DNA from: Clostridium sp. DSM 17811
Lineage (GTDB): Bacteria; Bacillota; Clostridia; Clostridiales; Clostridiaceae
Reading direction: 5' to 3'
NCBI RefSeq assembly: GCF_018861905.1
Contig: NZ_JAHLDU010000001.1
Location: 124,001-188,000 of the forward strand
DNA length: 64,000 nt
Every line of letters begins with the position of its first letter. Position 1 is the first letter of the stretch. The notes beneath the pieces were generated by a model. The model had not been told where the DNA came from and did not search any database. It saw nothing but the letters and a program-made list of their open reading frames with translations. Position numbers and translations under genes: made by a program. Below, in pieces: positions 63,018 to 64,000 of the stretch.

Positions 63018-64000
63018 TTACTTAATTAAAGATTTCCCTGTCATTTCGCTAGGTACATCGAGCCCCATAACTTGTAGCATAGTAGGTGCAATGTCTGCAA
63101 GTATTCCACTCTCTTTTAAATCTTTACTGTGATTTGACACATATGTGAATGGAACTAAGTTTGTAGTATGTGCAGTCATTGGCTTACCTGATGAATAATC
63201 AATCATTTGCTCAGAATTTCCATGATCCGCTGTTATAAATACAGTTCCGTCTTTACCGAGTACTGACTCAACAACTTTTCCAAGACATTCATCAACTGTT
63301 TCTATAGCCTTTTTAGCAGCTTCAAAAACTCCTGTATGGCCTACCATATCTGGATTAGCATAATTTAATATTATCATGTCGTACTCATCTGTATCTAATC
63401 TTTTAAGTAACTCTGTAGTAACCTCGCGGGCACTCATTTCTGGCTGTAAGTCGTATGTTGCGACTTTTGGAGATGGAATTAATGCTCTATCTTCATTATC
63501 ATTTGGAGCCTCAACCCCACCATTAAAGAAAAATGTAATATGAGCATATTTTTCAGTTTCAGCTATTCTTAACTGTTTTTTACCCATTTTACTAACATAT
63601 TCTCCAAGTGTATTAGTGTAACTTTCTGGTGTATACGCAACATCAACATTTTCTATAGATAGATCATATTGAGTAGTACATACATAATTAAGCTTTAATG
63701 ACTCTCTTTTAAAACCATCAAATACCTTATCATTTATTGCACGAGTAAGTTCGCGAGCTCTGTCTGGTCTAAAATTAAAACATATTACAGTATCGTTATT
63801 ACTAATAGCTGCAACTGGTTTATTATTTTCCATTATAACAGTTGGAAGAACAAATTCATCTGTCTTGTTATCATGCATAGCTTTTTTAACTGCCTCTATT
63901 GCTGATGTGTCTTTCTCACCTTTAGATAGGACCATAGCATTATATGCAAGTTCCACTCTTTCCCATCTCTTATCTCTATCCATAGCATAATATCTACCAC
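63018..64000 (-). CDS. gpmI: 2,3-bisphosphoglycerate-independent phosphoglycerate mutase, C-terminal part
   Basis: The window ends inside this gene; 327 codons are present, reading in from GRYYAMDRDKRWERV. The phosphoglycerate-binding domain and the C-terminal alkaline-phosphatase-like metal site are visible: FNFRPDRARELTRA, NYANPDMVGHTG, FITADHGNSEQM and TAHTTNLVPF. The first ~185 residues, including the phosphoserine, lie outside. It interconverts 3- and 2-phosphoglycerate, feeding enolase. Confidence 0.96.
   Translation of the reverse strand, partial: GRYYAMDRDKRWERVELAYNAMVLSKGEKDTSAIEAVKKAMHDNKTDEFVLPTVIMENNKPVAAISNNDTVICFNFRPDRARELTRAINDKVFDGFKRESLKLNYVCTTQYDLSIENVDVAYTPESYTNTLGEYVSKMGKKQLRIAETEKYAHITFFFNGGVEAPNDNEDRALIPSPKVATYDLQPEMSAREVTTELLKRLDTDEYDMIILNYANPDMVGHTGVFEAAKKAIETVDECLGKVVESVLGKDGTVFITADHGNSEQMIDYSSGKPMTAHTTNLVPFTYVSNHSKDLKESGILADIAPTMLQVMGLDVPSEMTGKSLIK

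Overview
This 64 kb window is AT-rich chromosomal DNA that reads as a Clostridium sensu stricto-type anaerobic Firmicute. Support comes from the pflB-pflA pair, a complete pyrBICFKDE operon, a long tRNA array, the eno/gpmI-secG-pcrA-ligA neighbourhood, strong AAGGAGG-type ribosome sites and canonical TTGACA-N17-TATAAT promoters. I cannot name the species from sequence alone.

Layout. 1-1.4 kb: 3' end of pflB, then pflA. 1.35-1.83 kb: non-coding palindromes and direct repeats. 2-4.75 kb: a visibly GC-richer TetR plus old-yellow-enzyme pair. 5-10.1 kb: metallo-hydrolase, DsbA/HxlR divergent pair, a decayed TetR gene, and a ferredoxin-nitroreductase / SDR / AEC-carrier group. 10.2-12.4 kb: pentapeptide-repeat protein and two membrane proteins. 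12.7-18.8 kb: pyrimidine operon with a duplicated PyrR-type leader. 19-22 kb: small DUF2508-like protein, the PEP-dependent dihydroxyacetone kinase dhaKLM, and a lipoprotein. 22.4-24.3 kb: 18 tRNA genes plus one dead tRNA, arranged as a tandemly duplicated cassette. 24.4-29 kb: YfcE-type phosphodiesterase, RdgB, an unknown 457-residue protein and a peptide-type solute-binding lipoprotein.

29.3-37.6 kb is an arsenic island of three units: arsR-arsD-arsA-acr3-arsC; marR-arsM-arsN-like; and arsR-arsP-like permease-thioredoxin fold protein. Together they offer reduction, chaperoned ATP-driven efflux, methylation, acetylation and organoarsenical export. 37.6-42 kb: NifX-like, Mrp/NBP35 and DUF134 genes, split chromate transporter plus LysR, and thioredoxin. 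42.2-49.9 kb: sulfane-sulfur handling (rhodaneses, a CoA-disulfide reductase/rhodanese/TusA/DsrE fusion, a cysteine-rich ArsR and CsoR/CstR-type operators) interleaved with a two-component system. 50.2-52 kb: wreckage of a zinc/manganese ABC transporter. 52-55.7 kb: a BtuFCD-like uptake system behind a cobalamin riboswitch with a visible kissing loop, followed by a second cysteine-rich ArsR. 55.8-64 kb: ligA, pcrA, yerC-like, secG, eno and the 3' part of gpmI.

The most noteworthy observations are the cysteine-rich MarR placed with arsM, the four-module sulfur-transfer fusion under a cysteine-rich ArsR, paired CsoR/CstR-type operators with no local csoR gene, the doubled PyrR element whose second copy covers the pyrB ribosome site, a pair of roughly 225-bp palindromic elements between convergent genes, the tRNA cassette duplication, and an unannotated 46-codon ORF between the riboswitch terminator and btuF.
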